Origin: Elusimicrobia bacterium UBA4817
GTDB lineage: Bacteria > Elusimicrobiota > UBA8919
Reading direction: 5' to 3'
NCBI GenBank assembly: GCA_002402375.1
Contig: DHFT01000012.1
Span: 1 to 44,902 of the forward strand
DNA: 44,902 nt
Shown: in pieces, positions 21,625 to 30,165 of the stretch
Position numbering within the stretch: the stretch's first letter is position 1
Layout of the letters: the number at the start of each line of letters is the position of its first letter
Notes under the pieces: model-generated
Databases searched by the model: none
Told to the model about the DNA's origin: nothing
What the model saw: only the letters and a program-made list of their open reading frames with translations
Translations under genes and position numbers: made by a program

Positions 21625-22758
21625 ATGAAAGTCACTATGATGGCAAAAGAGTATCCGCCGTATGTCTACGGCGGGGCGGGGGTTCATTTGAGGTATCTGT
21701 CGCAGGAACTCTCTAAAATTATAGATGTTGAAGTGAGATGTTTCGGCGACCAGAAATCGGACGAAAAATCATTAAAAGTCAGAGGATACAAGGGCTGGGA
21801 TGCTCTAAAAGGCAAAAAATTCTCACCAACGCTTGAAACGTTGTCGGTAAATATGCTTTCTCAGATGGAAGAGATCAACTCAGATGTCGTCCACACGCAT
21901 ACATGGTACGGACATTTCGGCGGGCTTATGACGAAAATTCTCTACGACATACCGTTCGTCGCAACCTGCCATTCGCTTGAACCGTTAAGACCATGGAAAG
22001 AAGACCAGTTGGGGCACGGATACCAGTTGAGTTCGTGGATTGAAAAAATCGGAATTGAGTCGGCGGACAAAGTAATTGCAGTTTCCAATCTGATGAAACA
22101 GGATATACTTAAATTTTTCAACATTCCGTCTGAAAAAATTGAGGTTATCCATAACGGCGTTGACCTGAACAAATGGAAATATACGCCGTTGTCTGATTCG
22201 TTAAAAAAGAAATACAAAATTGCCGATGATTATATTCTGTTCGTCGGAAGACCAACGCCTCAAAAAGGACTTGAATATCTCGTTGATGCTGCGGATAAAA
22301 TTCCCGTGCAGATTGTTCTCGGTGCCACCGGGGCGGATACAAAGGACTACGAAAATAGGATGATAAAAGAAGTGGAAAAGAAAAAAAATATCGTCTGGAT
22401 TCACGAACTCTTAAAAGAGGAAGAATATGTTCAGTTGTATTCTTCGGCGAAGATTTTTGTCTGTCCGTCAATCTATGAGCCGTTCGGAATAATAAATCTT
22501 GAAGCGATGGCGACAAAGACACCGGTTATTGCATCTGCCACTGGCGGAATTTTGGAGGTTGTGCTGCCGGAAAAAACAGGATTACTTGTTGAACCAAAAA
22601 ATTCAGAACAGATTGCGGCAGCCGTTAATCGTCTATTAAAAGACGAAAAATTAAGAAAAACAATGGGCATAGAAGGAAGAAAGCGGGTTGAAGAATTTTT
22701 TTCGTGGACATACATCGCCCAAAAAACCAAAAAACTTTACGAAAGTTTGGTAAAATAG
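21625..22758 (+). CDS. GT4 glycosyltransferase, GlgM-like maltose-1-phosphate / glycogen synthase
   Basis: A 377-residue GT-B fold enzyme. The N-terminal domain starts 'TMMAKEYPPYVYGGAGVHL' and contains 'CHSLEPLRPWKEDQLGHGY', the hallmark of the actinobacterial glycogen synthase group now known as GlgM, which joins ADP-glucose and glucose-1-phosphate to make maltose-1-phosphate. The C-terminal domain has 'EPFGIINLEA' at 285-294, the GT4 nucleotide-sugar motif. GlgE at 18.2 kb uses maltose-1-phosphate, which supports this assignment over a generic glycosyltransferase. No ADP-glucose pyrophosphorylase gene is in the window. A strong AGGAGG lies 6 nt before the ATG. Confidence 0.88.
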   Translation: MKVTMMAKEYPPYVYGGAGVHLRYLSQELSKIIDVEVRCFGDQKSDEKSLKVRGYKGWDALKGKKFSPTLETLSVNMLSQMEEINSDVVHTHTWYGHFGGLMTKILYDIPFVATCHSLEPLRPWKEDQLGHGYQLSSWIEKIGIESADKVIAVSNLMKQDILKFFNIPSEKIEVIHNGVDLNKWKYTPLSDSLKKKYKIADDYILFVGRPTPQKGLEYLVDAADKIPVQIVLGATGADTKDYENRMIKEVEKKKNIVWIHELLKEEEYVQLYSSAKIFVCPSIYEPFGIINLEAMATKTPVIASATGGILEVVLPEKTGLLVEPKNSEQIAAAVNRLLKDEKLRKTMGIEGRKRVEEFFSWTYIAQKTKKLYESLVK

Positions 22759-22905
22759 TCGCTTGCAAGTATATCGCTCGGGAACAAATATTCCCACAGG
22801 GACTCCCTGCGGTCGCTTTGAGACGCGCCCCTGTAGTCGCTCTGCAATTTGCTCCTGTTGGGTATAGGTCGCAAATTGAGGCTCTTCAGAAATTTTTCCC
22901 TCACT
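22759..22905. repeat. Mosaic CGCTCGCAAGCAAAT repeat, copy 2
   Basis: Begins immediately after the synthase stop with GTCGCTTGCAAGTATAT and continues with AGGGACTCCCTGCGGTCGCT, GTCGCAAATTGAGG and CAGAAATTTTTCCCTC. It shares modules with copies 4 and 5 (36.0 and 36.5 kb) and fills the gap to the next gene. Confidence 0.7.
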
Positions 22906-22926
22906 TAACGATTGGAAAAGGAACAA

Positions 22927-23988
22927 ATGGACATCTTAAAAAAATACAATTACGACGAAAAACTTTTCGGGAATTTGAGAAAAAAATATCTTGCGGGAGA
23001 ATTTTCCGATAAAAACAACATTCTTAAAGCAAAAATTGAACCGCCGGAAGATGCGGAATTTTTTAATCCGAAAAATGATATTTCTCAAAACGAAAAATTA
23101 AAAAATCTGGGCGCGGACACAATAAAAAACGGTAAACTCGGAGTCGTAATTGTCAACGGCGGTATGGCAACCCGCTTCGGCGGGGTTGTAAAAGGCATAG
23201 TTGAGGTCTATGACGGCAAAAGTTTTCTGCAAATCAAACTTGAGCAGATAAAAAAAGTTAATCAAAAATATAATGTTTCAATTCCAATATATCTAATGAA
23301 CAGTTATGCTACCGAAGAAGCAACGCTTGAACATCTTAAAAAAAATAGTTGGTTCGGACTTGAAAATAGTATAAAGTGTTTCAGCCAGTTTATTGCAAAA
23401 CGGCTTAATACCGACGGTAGTTTTGTGACTCCGGAAAATGAAAGTTATTACGGTCCGGGGCACGGCGATTTTATTTTTGCATTTTCCCAAAGTGGCTATT
23501 TGGCAGATTTCATTAACAGCGGCGGCGAACATATATGGTATTCCAATGTGGATAATCTCGGCGCGACCGTTGACAAACTTATTTTCGGCTATCACATTTA
23601 TAAAAATTCCGAAATGACGGTAGAACTTGCCCAAAAATACCCCGGCGATAAAGGCGGGGCGCCGGCCGGCGTGGACGGTCATCTTGAAATCGTAGAACAG
23701 TTTAAGTTTCCGGCTGATTTCAATCAGGATTTGATTTCTGTATTCAATACGGCAACATATATTTTTAAGGCAAAGGCACTTAATAAAAAATTTGAACTTC
23801 CATTTTATTATGTAGAAAAAAAAATAGGGGACAAAAAGGTAATTCAATTTGAACGCCTTGCAGGTGACCTTTCTTTGTTTCTCAAAACGAAATACATTGT
23901 GGTGAACAGAGAAGAGCGTTTCTTTCCGATAAAAACCCCCCAGGATTTAGAAAATAGTCGTGCTAAATTAAAAAAGCGATTTGAATGA
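22927..23988 (+). CDS. UDPGP-family nucleotidyltransferase, probable UTP-glucose-1-phosphate uridylyltransferase
   Basis: A 353-residue enzyme of the eukaryotic-type UDPGP family, with the nucleotide-binding loop 'NGGMATRFGG' at about 77-86, 'YGPGHGDFIFAF' (the substrate-binding GHGD), 'SNVDNLGA' (metal-binding Asp) and 'GGAPAGVDGHLEIVEQ'. Members make UDP-glucose, UDP-N-acetylhexosamine or UDP-galactose; glucose is inferred from galT and the glucan genes. A TTG 15 nt earlier in frame is rejected because an AAGGA lies 5 nt before the ATG at 22927. The stop overlaps the next ATG by 4 bp. Confidence 0.88.
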   Translation: MDILKKYNYDEKLFGNLRKKYLAGEFSDKNNILKAKIEPPEDAEFFNPKNDISQNEKLKNLGADTIKNGKLGVVIVNGGMATRFGGVVKGIVEVYDGKSFLQIKLEQIKKVNQKYNVSIPIYLMNSYATEEATLEHLKKNSWFGLENSIKCFSQFIAKRLNTDGSFVTPENESYYGPGHGDFIFAFSQSGYLADFINSGGEHIWYSNVDNLGATVDKLIFGYHIYKNSEMTVELAQKYPGDKGGAPAGVDGHLEIVEQFKFPADFNQDLISVFNTATYIFKAKALNKKFELPFYYVEKKIGDKKVIQFERLAGDLSLFLKTKYIVVNREERFFPIKTPQDLENSRAKLKKRFE

Positions 23989-25436
23989 AAAAAAAATCAA
24001 AAATACCACTAATTTATATCGGTCTCTTGACTATTTTTTTAGGCATTTCAGTTATACCGTTGAAAAATAGAATTTGCAATGAAACATATAAGTCCGTAGC
24101 GATGGCCGTTGAATACGATGATGTGGCTGATTTTTTCGGCATAGACAAATTGACGGATTTTAGTGTTGCCGGAATAAATTCCGTTGTGATTTCCGACGAT
24201 AAATCAAAAGATTTTTTGGTTGAGACCGACAATGCCGAATACAAAAACTATCCGCCGGAAAAATATCTCGGCATTTCGTCTGAAAAAATTTCAGTCGTTT
24301 CAAAATTAAATCTTAATATGGTTTTTTTGGTTCAAGGTGATATATCGTTAATTCCCAAAAATATTCCGAATGTAACCGCCGTTATTTTATCCGACGATTT
24401 TTACGGAGAAATACCTGCCGATTTTAATTATACATTCGGGTCGGTTGAATTTGCCAAACAAAAAGAAGTTAAAAAAATACTTAAAAATTCTTCCGGCGGC
24501 TACAGAGTTTTTAAGTTAAGGTGGGATTCCGACTACAAAAAAAATCTTGAAAAAATAAATCGGGCGGCACTTGAAAGAAATGTCGGAATAATAATTCTTG
24601 ATTTGTCCCAAACAACACTTGATTATGCGTTAGAATATATCATTCAGTCAAAAAAATCACTCGCTGAAATCAGTTTTGATGTTAATAAACCTGCGAGCAT
24701 TAAAACAATAAACTCAAATTTTGAGGCATACAAAGGAATTACAAAAATAATTTCTTTTTTTATCGCCTTGTTATCCCCGGTAATTTGTCTTTTATTTGTA
24801 TCTTTTAATTATAATTTTGACGGAAAGTTTTCATTGGTAAAATCGGTTCTGATTTTTTTGTTAATTGCTGTTTTTTCTCTTTTGTCCGGCACAACGATAG
24901 CGGGTCTTTTGGCTACTAAAGATTTTATGCTGGGGATTGATTTGTTCAGAGGGGTAAAAATAGTATCGCTTACACCAATTTTGATTTTAATATATCTGTT
25001 GTATAAAGAAAACTTAAAAAAATATCTTACAAAACCGCTCTTATACGGCGAAGCAATTTTTATCGGCTTTTTATTGTTTGCAGTAGGATTTTACATTCTC
25101 AGGACCGGGAATTACGGTTCAATCACATCGTTAGAAGATAATTTTCGACTGTTTTTAGAAAAAATATTTTTTGTAAGACCGAGATTTAAGGAGTTTCTGA
25201 TAGGTCATCCTTTTATGCTATTGGCAATTTACCTAAAATACAAAGAAAATAATTTCTTATGGAAACCGTTTTTTATCGTCGGTATTATCGGTCAGATTTC
25301 AATAATAAATACATTTTGCCACATACACACTCCTTTTTTTGTTTCGCTGCTGAGAAGTTTTAACGGAATTTTTGCAGGTTTGATATTGGGAATAATTTTG
25401 ATTTATTTTTATAATCTGATAAAAAAATATGTCTGA
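23985..25436 (+). CDS. DUF5693-like polytopic membrane protein
   Basis: A 483-residue protein with an N-terminal membrane anchor 'PLIYIGLLTIFLGISVIPL', an extracytoplasmic domain (about 30-250) and roughly eight hydrophobic segments afterwards ('IISFFIALLSPVICLLFVSF', 'SVLIFLLIAVFSLLSGTTI' and others). It matches my recollection of the DUF5693 family, which is frequently encoded beside csaB and is presumed to act in the same cell-surface polymer pathway; no function is proven. It overlaps the csaB start by 8 bp and follows the UDPGP gene by a 4-bp overlap, so all three are probably co-transcribed. Confidence 0.75.
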   Translation: MKKKSKIPLIYIGLLTIFLGISVIPLKNRICNETYKSVAMAVEYDDVADFFGIDKLTDFSVAGINSVVISDDKSKDFLVETDNAEYKNYPPEKYLGISSEKISVVSKLNLNMVFLVQGDISLIPKNIPNVTAVILSDDFYGEIPADFNYTFGSVEFAKQKEVKKILKNSSGGYRVFKLRWDSDYKKNLEKINRAALERNVGIIILDLSQTTLDYALEYIIQSKKSLAEISFDVNKPASIKTINSNFEAYKGITKIISFFIALLSPVICLLFVSFNYNFDGKFSLVKSVLIFLLIAVFSLLSGTTIAGLLATKDFMLGIDLFRGVKIVSLTPILILIYLLYKENLKKYLTKPLLYGEAIFIGFLLFAVGFYILRTGNYGSITSLEDNFRLFLEKIFFVRPRFKEFLIGHPFMLLAIYLKYKENNFLWKPFFIVGIIGQISIINTFCHIHTPFFVSLLRSFNGIFAGLILGIILIYFYNLIKKYV

Positions 25437-26487
25437 TATACTTATCTCAGGGTATTATGGTTTCAAAAATGCGGGGGATGAACTTATCCTTAAAGCGATG
25501 ATAACGGATTTGCGGAGTTATAAACCGGATGTTAAAATTACCGTTTTATCCGCTGCACCCAACGAAACTTCAAATTCATATAATGTGCGTGCCGTCAACA
25601 GATGGAATGTTTTTTCCGTCATCAGAGAAATTTCAAAATGTAAAATGTTGTTATCGGGCAGCGGCGGACTTTTTCAGGACACAACCGGCACACTCAGTTT
25701 GTGGTATTATCTTTTGATAATTTTAACCGCAAAAATTTTTAGAAAAACTGTCTTTGTTTATGCCGCAGGAATCGGAGAAATTAAATATGCGTTTAATAGT
25801 TTCTTAATAAAAAAATGTTTTGATAAAGTTGATTTTATCACCGTAAGAACCGAGCAGGATAAGGACGAGCTTCAATCTTTCGCAGTTAGCAAAGAGATAA
25901 TTGTAACTTCCGATCCGGTTTTCGGTTTGGAATTACCTAAACCGGAAACAAAAAGTACCTTCGGTAAAAAACAAAGAATCGGAATAATCTTAAGAAAAAC
26001 AAAAAATTGGAAAAAAGATGTAAAAATATTTTCAGAACTATCCGATTTAATTGTAGAAAACCTGAAAGCCGAAGTTATTTTTATACCGTTTCAATTATCA
26101 AAAGACATAAAATTGCTGAATTTAATCAAGAATAATACGGATGTTCCCATTGATATTTTTACATGGAATGACACCGAAAAACTTTTGGAATTATTTTCTA
26201 AACTTGACATAATTGTAAGTATGCGGTTGCACGGACTGATTCTGTCGGCAAAATATAAAATTCCTTTTGTAGCAATATCGCGATATTCAAAAATAAAAAA
26301 TTTCTTGCAGTTGCTCGGAGAACCTGTTAATAATGACTGTTCCGAACCCAATAAAATTTATGCTATGATTTCCGAGAAAATCAAAGATAAACTAAACTCC
26401 GAAAAAGTAGCCGCAGTTGTCCGGGCTTTGCAAGACAAATCAAAAAAGACGGCGGAATTATGTATATCCGTGTTGACACACAGTTAA
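25429..26487 (+). CDS. csaB: Polysaccharide pyruvyl transferase CsaB
   Basis: A 352-residue pyruvyl transferase with two Rossmann-like halves: 'LISGYYGFKNAGDELILKAM' at the N-terminus, 'MLLSGSGGLFQDTTGTLSLW' in the middle, and 'IVSMRLHGLILSAKY' in the C-terminal half carrying the conserved Arg-x-His. CsaB adds ketal-linked pyruvate to cell-wall polysaccharide, which anchors SLH-domain surface proteins in organisms that have them. No SLH domain is visible in this window, although the giant secreted protein at 39.4 kb is cut by the right edge. It overlaps the upstream gene by 8 bp. Confidence 0.92.
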   Translation: MSDILISGYYGFKNAGDELILKAMITDLRSYKPDVKITVLSAAPNETSNSYNVRAVNRWNVFSVIREISKCKMLLSGSGGLFQDTTGTLSLWYYLLIILTAKIFRKTVFVYAAGIGEIKYAFNSFLIKKCFDKVDFITVRTEQDKDELQSFAVSKEIIVTSDPVFGLELPKPETKSTFGKKQRIGIILRKTKNWKKDVKIFSELSDLIVENLKAEVIFIPFQLSKDIKLLNLIKNNTDVPIDIFTWNDTEKLLELFSKLDIIVSMRLHGLILSAKYKIPFVAISRYSKIKNFLQLLGEPVNNDCSEPNKIYAMISEKIKDKLNSEKVAAVVRALQDKSKKTAELCISVLTHS

Positions 26488-26500
26488 AATATGGTATAAT
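26473..26500 (+). promoter_or_regulatory. Promoter of ftsX-envC
   Basis: TTGACA (26473-26478), 16-nt spacer, TATAAT (26495-26500), overlapping the end of csaB. The predicted start near 26507 leaves a leader of about 22 nt with only a weak AGGTGA before the ftsX ATG. Confidence 0.75.
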
Positions 26501-26528
26501 ACTTGCTCGGGATTAATTAGGTGAATTT

Positions 26529-27266
26529 ATGAAAAAATTATCGGCAATCGTTATATCCTTCGTTACTATTTCGGTAGTATTTTATGGATTCTTTTCACTC
26601 ATTGAAAAAAATCTCTCATATTATATTTCCGAACTTTCCGAAAAAGTTGAAATAGTCGCATTTATTGACGACAAATTAAACGATTATCAGAAAAACGAAC
26701 TTATCAAAAAAATTGAAAATATAAAAACAATTGACGGAATAAAATATACTTCAAAAATGGAAGCAATGGATGAATTCAAAAAAAACCCCGAGTTCGCCAA
26801 ACAAATAAAAATTCTCGGAGAAAATCCGTTGCCCGCAACCATTGATATTTACTTAAAAAAAAATGACCCGGAAACGGTAAAAAAAATCGCCGAAGAAATA
26901 AAAATACTCAACGGTGTAGAAGACATCTATTACACTTCAATTGAAGCGGAAAATCTACTTACTATAAATAAAACATTCAATGCTTTGAGCGGATGGTTTA
27001 ACTTAATTTTTATTATATTTGCCGGTGTTTCAGTTGTTTCATTATCACTTGCTGTGCAAAGTAAAAAAATATTTTTTGGTGTAATAGATGCTATCATAGG
27101 AGGAGGAATCGGTTTTTATATTTTACATCTGATGCATAAACATATTTTCATGCAGAATTTCAAAACGCCTATTTTTTTTAGTAACTCGGAAATCATAATA
27201 AGTTCCATCGTTTTAATAATTATATGTCTTGTAGTAAGAATTCCGAAAAATGTTAAAGAAAAATAA
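26529..27266 (+). CDS. ftsX: Cell division protein FtsX, shortened
   Basis: A 245-residue FtsX-like permease subunit: first membrane segment at about 5-24, extracytoplasmic PLD-type domain at 30-150 ('VEIVAFIDDKLNDYQKNELI', 'ENPLPATIDIYLK'), then three more membrane segments at about 157-176, 182-200 and 220-238. In known FtsEX the loop between segments 2 and 3 holds the 'REIEIMRLVGA'-type coupling helix that contacts the ATPase FtsE. Here only 'QSKK' separates them, so this contact surface seems missing. No ftsE precedes it (csaB does). Overall length is below other FtsX (about 295-350). It overlaps envC by 17 bp, as expected for a partner that activates peptidoglycan hydrolysis. Confidence 0.85.
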   Translation: MKKLSAIVISFVTISVVFYGFFSLIEKNLSYYISELSEKVEIVAFIDDKLNDYQKNELIKKIENIKTIDGIKYTSKMEAMDEFKKNPEFAKQIKILGENPLPATIDIYLKKNDPETVKKIAEEIKILNGVEDIYYTSIEAENLLTINKTFNALSGWFNLIFIIFAGVSVVSLSLAVQSKKIFFGVIDAIIGGGIGFYILHLMHKHIFMQNFKTPIFFSNSEIIISSIVLIIICLVVRIPKNVKEK

Positions 27267-28533
27267 AAAAAACTGGAAGTCGGAAGTCGGAAGTCGGAAG
27301 TTATCTGCTTTTTTGTTTTTACTTCTCACTTCTCACTTCTCACTTCTCACTGCCGTTTATGCTTCCGATTATGACAAACAGATAAAAGCATATAAACAGA
27401 AAATAAAAAAAAGCAGGTCGGAACTTATCGGCGTACAGTCGGAAATTTCCCATAAAGAAAATAATATAAAAACCATTAAAAAAAAAGAAGCATCTCTTGA
27501 AACGCATCTTGAAAATATTATAAGAAAACTTGAGACCACAAAAGCCGAACTGCACAAAACAAAAAGAGCAATAAAAAAACAACAAAAATCAATTGATGCA
27601 TTGAAAATAAAATTAGAAACCGCAAAATCTGAAACGATTAGATGGAAAAATATATTAAAAAAAGAATTACGATTTGCATATAAACACGGTGTGGGCAGAC
27701 CCGTTACCGACCAGTATCCCGCAAGGATAATGCTTTCTTCAAATTCATCTGCCGATATGGTTAAACGATATAAATTTCTCCAGTTATTAGCACGACAAAA
27801 ATTATTTATATATACTCAAACAATAAAAAATGTTCGGGAATATGAAACAATAAAAATAAAACTTGAAACCGAGATGAACGGGTTAAAAGAACTTGAAGAA
27901 AAGAAGAAAAATTCCGAACAACTGTATGCAAAACAAAAAAAAGAAAAGGAAAAATTATTATCAACAGTCGTTAAGAAACGGGTCTTTTACGAGCAGGAAG
28001 TCGCAAACCTGCGGGACTCGGAAATGATGCTTTCGGAGTTAATAAAACTTTTAGAAAAAAAAGCAACCGAAACGGCTAAACAAAAAGAGGAAGAGCGTTT
28101 ATCCCGTCTAAAAATGTCAAAAAAGAAAGGTATTATATCATGGCCTATTGACGGAGAACCGTCGGAATTAAGGAATAATTTAACTGCAACTTTCGGCAAG
28201 CAGAAACATCCGGAACTTGATACGTGGGTAATAAATAACGGTATCCGAATCAAGTCAACTCTCGGGCAAAATATCGTAGCAGTTGACAAAGGAAAAGTTG
28301 TGTTTGCCGGAGATTTTAAATCCTACGGGAAAATGGTTGTTATTGACCATTCCGGCGGATTTTATACGGTCTATGGTAATCTTGACAAAATAATTGTTAA
28401 AGAGGAGCAGGATATTCAGAAAGGTGAAATTATCGGTGTCGTCGGTATTTCCGTCTATTCGCAGGATGCTTCGCTGTATTTTGAATTTCGCAAAGACGGT
28501 GTTCCGCAAAACCCTCTTGTGTGGTTGAAGTAA
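27250..28533 (+). CDS. EnvC-like murein hydrolase activator (coiled coil + degenerate M23)
   Basis: A 427-residue exported protein. The signal peptide 'FLFLLLTSHFSLLTAVYA' (about 21-38) is encoded by CTTCTCA tandem repeats and preceded by 'KSEVGSRK' from GGAAGTC repeats. Residues about 40-130 and 190-285 are long charged coiled coils, followed by a LytM/M23 domain from about 300. The domain keeps the fold ('GKVVFAGDFKSYGKMVVIDH', 'GGFYTVYGNL') but lacks zinc ligands: 'LYFEFR' replaces LHFE-R and no H-x-G-x-D is present. It should therefore act as a non-catalytic activator of amidases under FtsX control. An IS110 element lies directly downstream, before ctpA. Confidence 0.88.
   Translation: MLKKNKKNWKSEVGSRKLSAFLFLLLTSHFSLLTAVYASDYDKQIKAYKQKIKKSRSELIGVQSEISHKENNIKTIKKKEASLETHLENIIRKLETTKAELHKTKRAIKKQQKSIDALKIKLETAKSETIRWKNILKKELRFAYKHGVGRPVTDQYPARIMLSSNSSADMVKRYKFLQLLARQKLFIYTQTIKNVREYETIKIKLETEMNGLKELEEKKKNSEQLYAKQKKEKEKLLSTVVKKRVFYEQEVANLRDSEMMLSELIKLLEKKATETAKQKEEERLSRLKMSKKKGIISWPIDGEPSELRNNLTATFGKQKHPELDTWVINNGIRIKSTLGQNIVAVDKGKVVFAGDFKSYGKMVVIDHSGGFYTVYGNLDKIIVKEEQDIQKGEIIGVVGISVYSQDASLYFEFRKDGVPQNPLVWLK
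27275..27353. repeat. GGAAGTC / CTTCTCA heptanucleotide inverted repeat inside envC
   Basis: Three to four GGAAGTC units (27275-27300) are followed, after a T-rich spacer, by exactly four CTTCTCA units (27322-27349). The two arms can pair with one mismatch per unit. Both arms are translated in frame as the EnvC N-terminus and signal peptide. Confidence 0.85.
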
Positions 28534-28612
28534 AAAATAACGCTGATTAACGCCGATATTTACGCTGAACTACGCCGATTTTTCAGCATTTATCCGCGTT
28601 GTGTTAATGGAG
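28534..28612. repeat. CGCTGATTAACGCCGAT-type repeat after envC
   Basis: Consists of ACGCTGATTAACGCCGAT, ACGCTGAACTACGCCGAT and TTATCCGCG units, the same family as the repeats at 8700, 13403 and 33834. A 17-nt segment AAGTAAAAAATAACGCT occurs at the envC end (about 28528) and again at about 28629, next to the second IS110 element. Confidence 0.55.
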
Positions 28613-28655
28613 ACATCCTATAAAGAGTCAAGTAAAAAATAACGCTCGTTGAAAA

Positions 28656-29876
28656 TTAAATACCTGAATTAACAAAGACCCTTGCCGGGTTGTATGGCTG
28701 ACCCGATTTAAGCATAGAAAGCATCATCTGAGCCAATTTTTTAGCGACGCAGATGAGTGCCTGTTTAGATGATTTCCCTTGCGAAACTTTTTTATGATAA
28801 AGGGTTCGCATCTCGGAGTTATGTTTGATAGAAGCGACGGCGGCCATATAGAGATGCCATCGGAGATATTTTGGACCCTGGTAAGACATTCTGTTGTCGT
28901 GCCGGGATTCTCCCGACTGATAAATTTGAGGAAAAAACCCGATGTGCCCGATAATCGCTTTGGCGTTATCAAACGATTTGCCGTCTAATCCGACGGCAGA
29001 AAGCAGGGCGGCGAGTGTCTTTTTGCCGACTCCGTCAATTGACAGAAGGTTTTCGCCCGGAAAAGAATCGTTTGGCGATTTAGGGCTGAGAATATCTTCA
29101 ATTTGGGCATCAAGGTTTTTGATATTAACTGCCAATGACTCTATAAGCGAAAGAATCATTTTAAGATTTTCGCCGCGGGCTAAATGCGATTTACCCGAGT
29201 AGCAGGAGTTTTTGGCAGTAGCAATTAGTTTTTCCAGTTCCTCGCAATTAAAGTTATTGCCCTTGATGTGACGGACTATTTTTTCCAGATGTTTCACCGA
29301 AGTAGCCGCGAGATGTTTTGCCGTCGGGAATTGTTTCAGGATAGCCATAGAGGCAACGGCGAAAGGGTTCCTGATAGCGGTGGTGCGGACTTCCGGAAAA
29401 ACAAGCGACAGCAGAGATAACGCCTGGCGTTTGTAATTTTTAAGGTCTTTGATAAATTCATAACGCAACTTAACAAGTTCTCGCAGTGTCTGAACCGTTT
29501 CGTCGGGTACGAGACAGTTTCCGTATTCGCCCGTGCGTAGAAGTTGGGCAATAACGAGAGCGTCAATATCATCCGTTTTCGCCTTTTTACGCAATGCCTC
29601 GCGGAACCTGTTGGTGTAAAACGGATTGAGAAGCACGACCTTAAAACCGCTGACGGTTAAGAACTCAAAGATATTTTCCCATGAGTTGCCGGTTGCTTCA
29701 AGTCCTGCGATCAAGTTTTCTTTCGGGACGGAAAACTTCGCAAGTTTTTCAAGAAGCAACTTAAAACCGTCGGACGAATTTTCTATCAAGAATGCCGGTG
29801 ATAATTTTTCACCATCATCTTTGATGATGAGACACTTGTGCGACTTATTTGAGACATCAATACCGAGATAAAACAT
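28656..29876 (-). CDS. IS110-family DEDD transposase
   Basis: A 406-residue recombinase with RuvC-like N-terminal acidic residues (Asp7 in 'LGIDVSNKSHK', Glu60 in 'AGLEATGNSW', Asp102 and Asp105 in 'KTDDIDALVIAQLL') and a C-terminal domain with 'SIDGVGKKTLAALLSAVG', 'IGHIGFFPQIYQSGESR' (candidate active serine) and 'GPKYLRWHLYMAAVASIKHN'. It is intact and of normal length. Similarity to the transposase at 1.4 kb is limited to these motifs, so the two elements are independent arrivals. A GGAG lies 7-8 nt before the start on the - strand. Confidence 0.95.
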   Translation of the reverse strand: MFYLGIDVSNKSHKCLIIKDDGEKLSPAFLIENSSDGFKLLLEKLAKFSVPKENLIAGLEATGNSWENIFEFLTVSGFKVVLLNPFYTNRFREALRKKAKTDDIDALVIAQLLRTGEYGNCLVPDETVQTLRELVKLRYEFIKDLKNYKRQALSLLSLVFPEVRTTAIRNPFAVASMAILKQFPTAKHLAATSVKHLEKIVRHIKGNNFNCEELEKLIATAKNSCYSGKSHLARGENLKMILSLIESLAVNIKNLDAQIEDILSPKSPNDSFPGENLLSIDGVGKKTLAALLSAVGLDGKSFDNAKAIIGHIGFFPQIYQSGESRHDNRMSYQGPKYLRWHLYMAAVASIKHNSEMRTLYHKKVSQGKSSKQALICVAKKLAQMMLSMLKSGQPYNPARVFVNSGI

Positions 29877-29894
29877 AACTTATCACGCTCCTTT

Positions 29895-30165
29895 TTAGAC
29901 CCTGATTTTCATCAGGGCAAGTTTATCAGCAGGTTCCTTGAAAACTTTAGCCTCGTCCCGCTGTTGTAGCGGGACACCATAGCCTGATTTATGAATGGTA
30001 GCCAAGAAACTGGTTCCATAGCATCCTAAATAAATGATTCAGGCTAAAGGACAGGAAGCAGTTGTCTCCGTAAAATGGTAGCAGATGATATATCGGCTCC
30101 ATATGGAAATATGCAAACTGTCTTTCCTGCTGAAATCCTCTCGCTGATGGCGAGAGGAAAGTAAA
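29895..30165 (-). ncRNA. Candidate bridge RNA upstream of IS110 element 2 transposase
   Basis: The 5' flank carries a chain of strong stem-loops and no reading frame: CCCTGA/TCAGGG near 29900-29918, GTCCCGCT (29955-29962) / AGCGGGAC (29968-29975), TAGCCTGA (29980-29987) / TCAGGCTA (30039-30046) enclosing a large internal loop, an imperfect CAGGAA / TTCCTG arm near 30050-30130, and TCCTCTCGC (30136-30144) / GCGAGAGGA (30150-30158). Multi-stem RNAs with two large internal loops in this position guide target and donor recognition in IS110-subgroup elements. Function here is inferred. Confidence 0.6.

Noticed and set aside
22912..22926. TTG start for the UDPGP-family gene
   Set aside because: The ATG at 22927 has a well-spaced AAGGA; the TTG has none.
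27275..27353. Regularly spaced short repeats that could be mistaken for a CRISPR array
   Set aside because: Units are 7 bp and contiguous with no spacers, and no cas genes are present.
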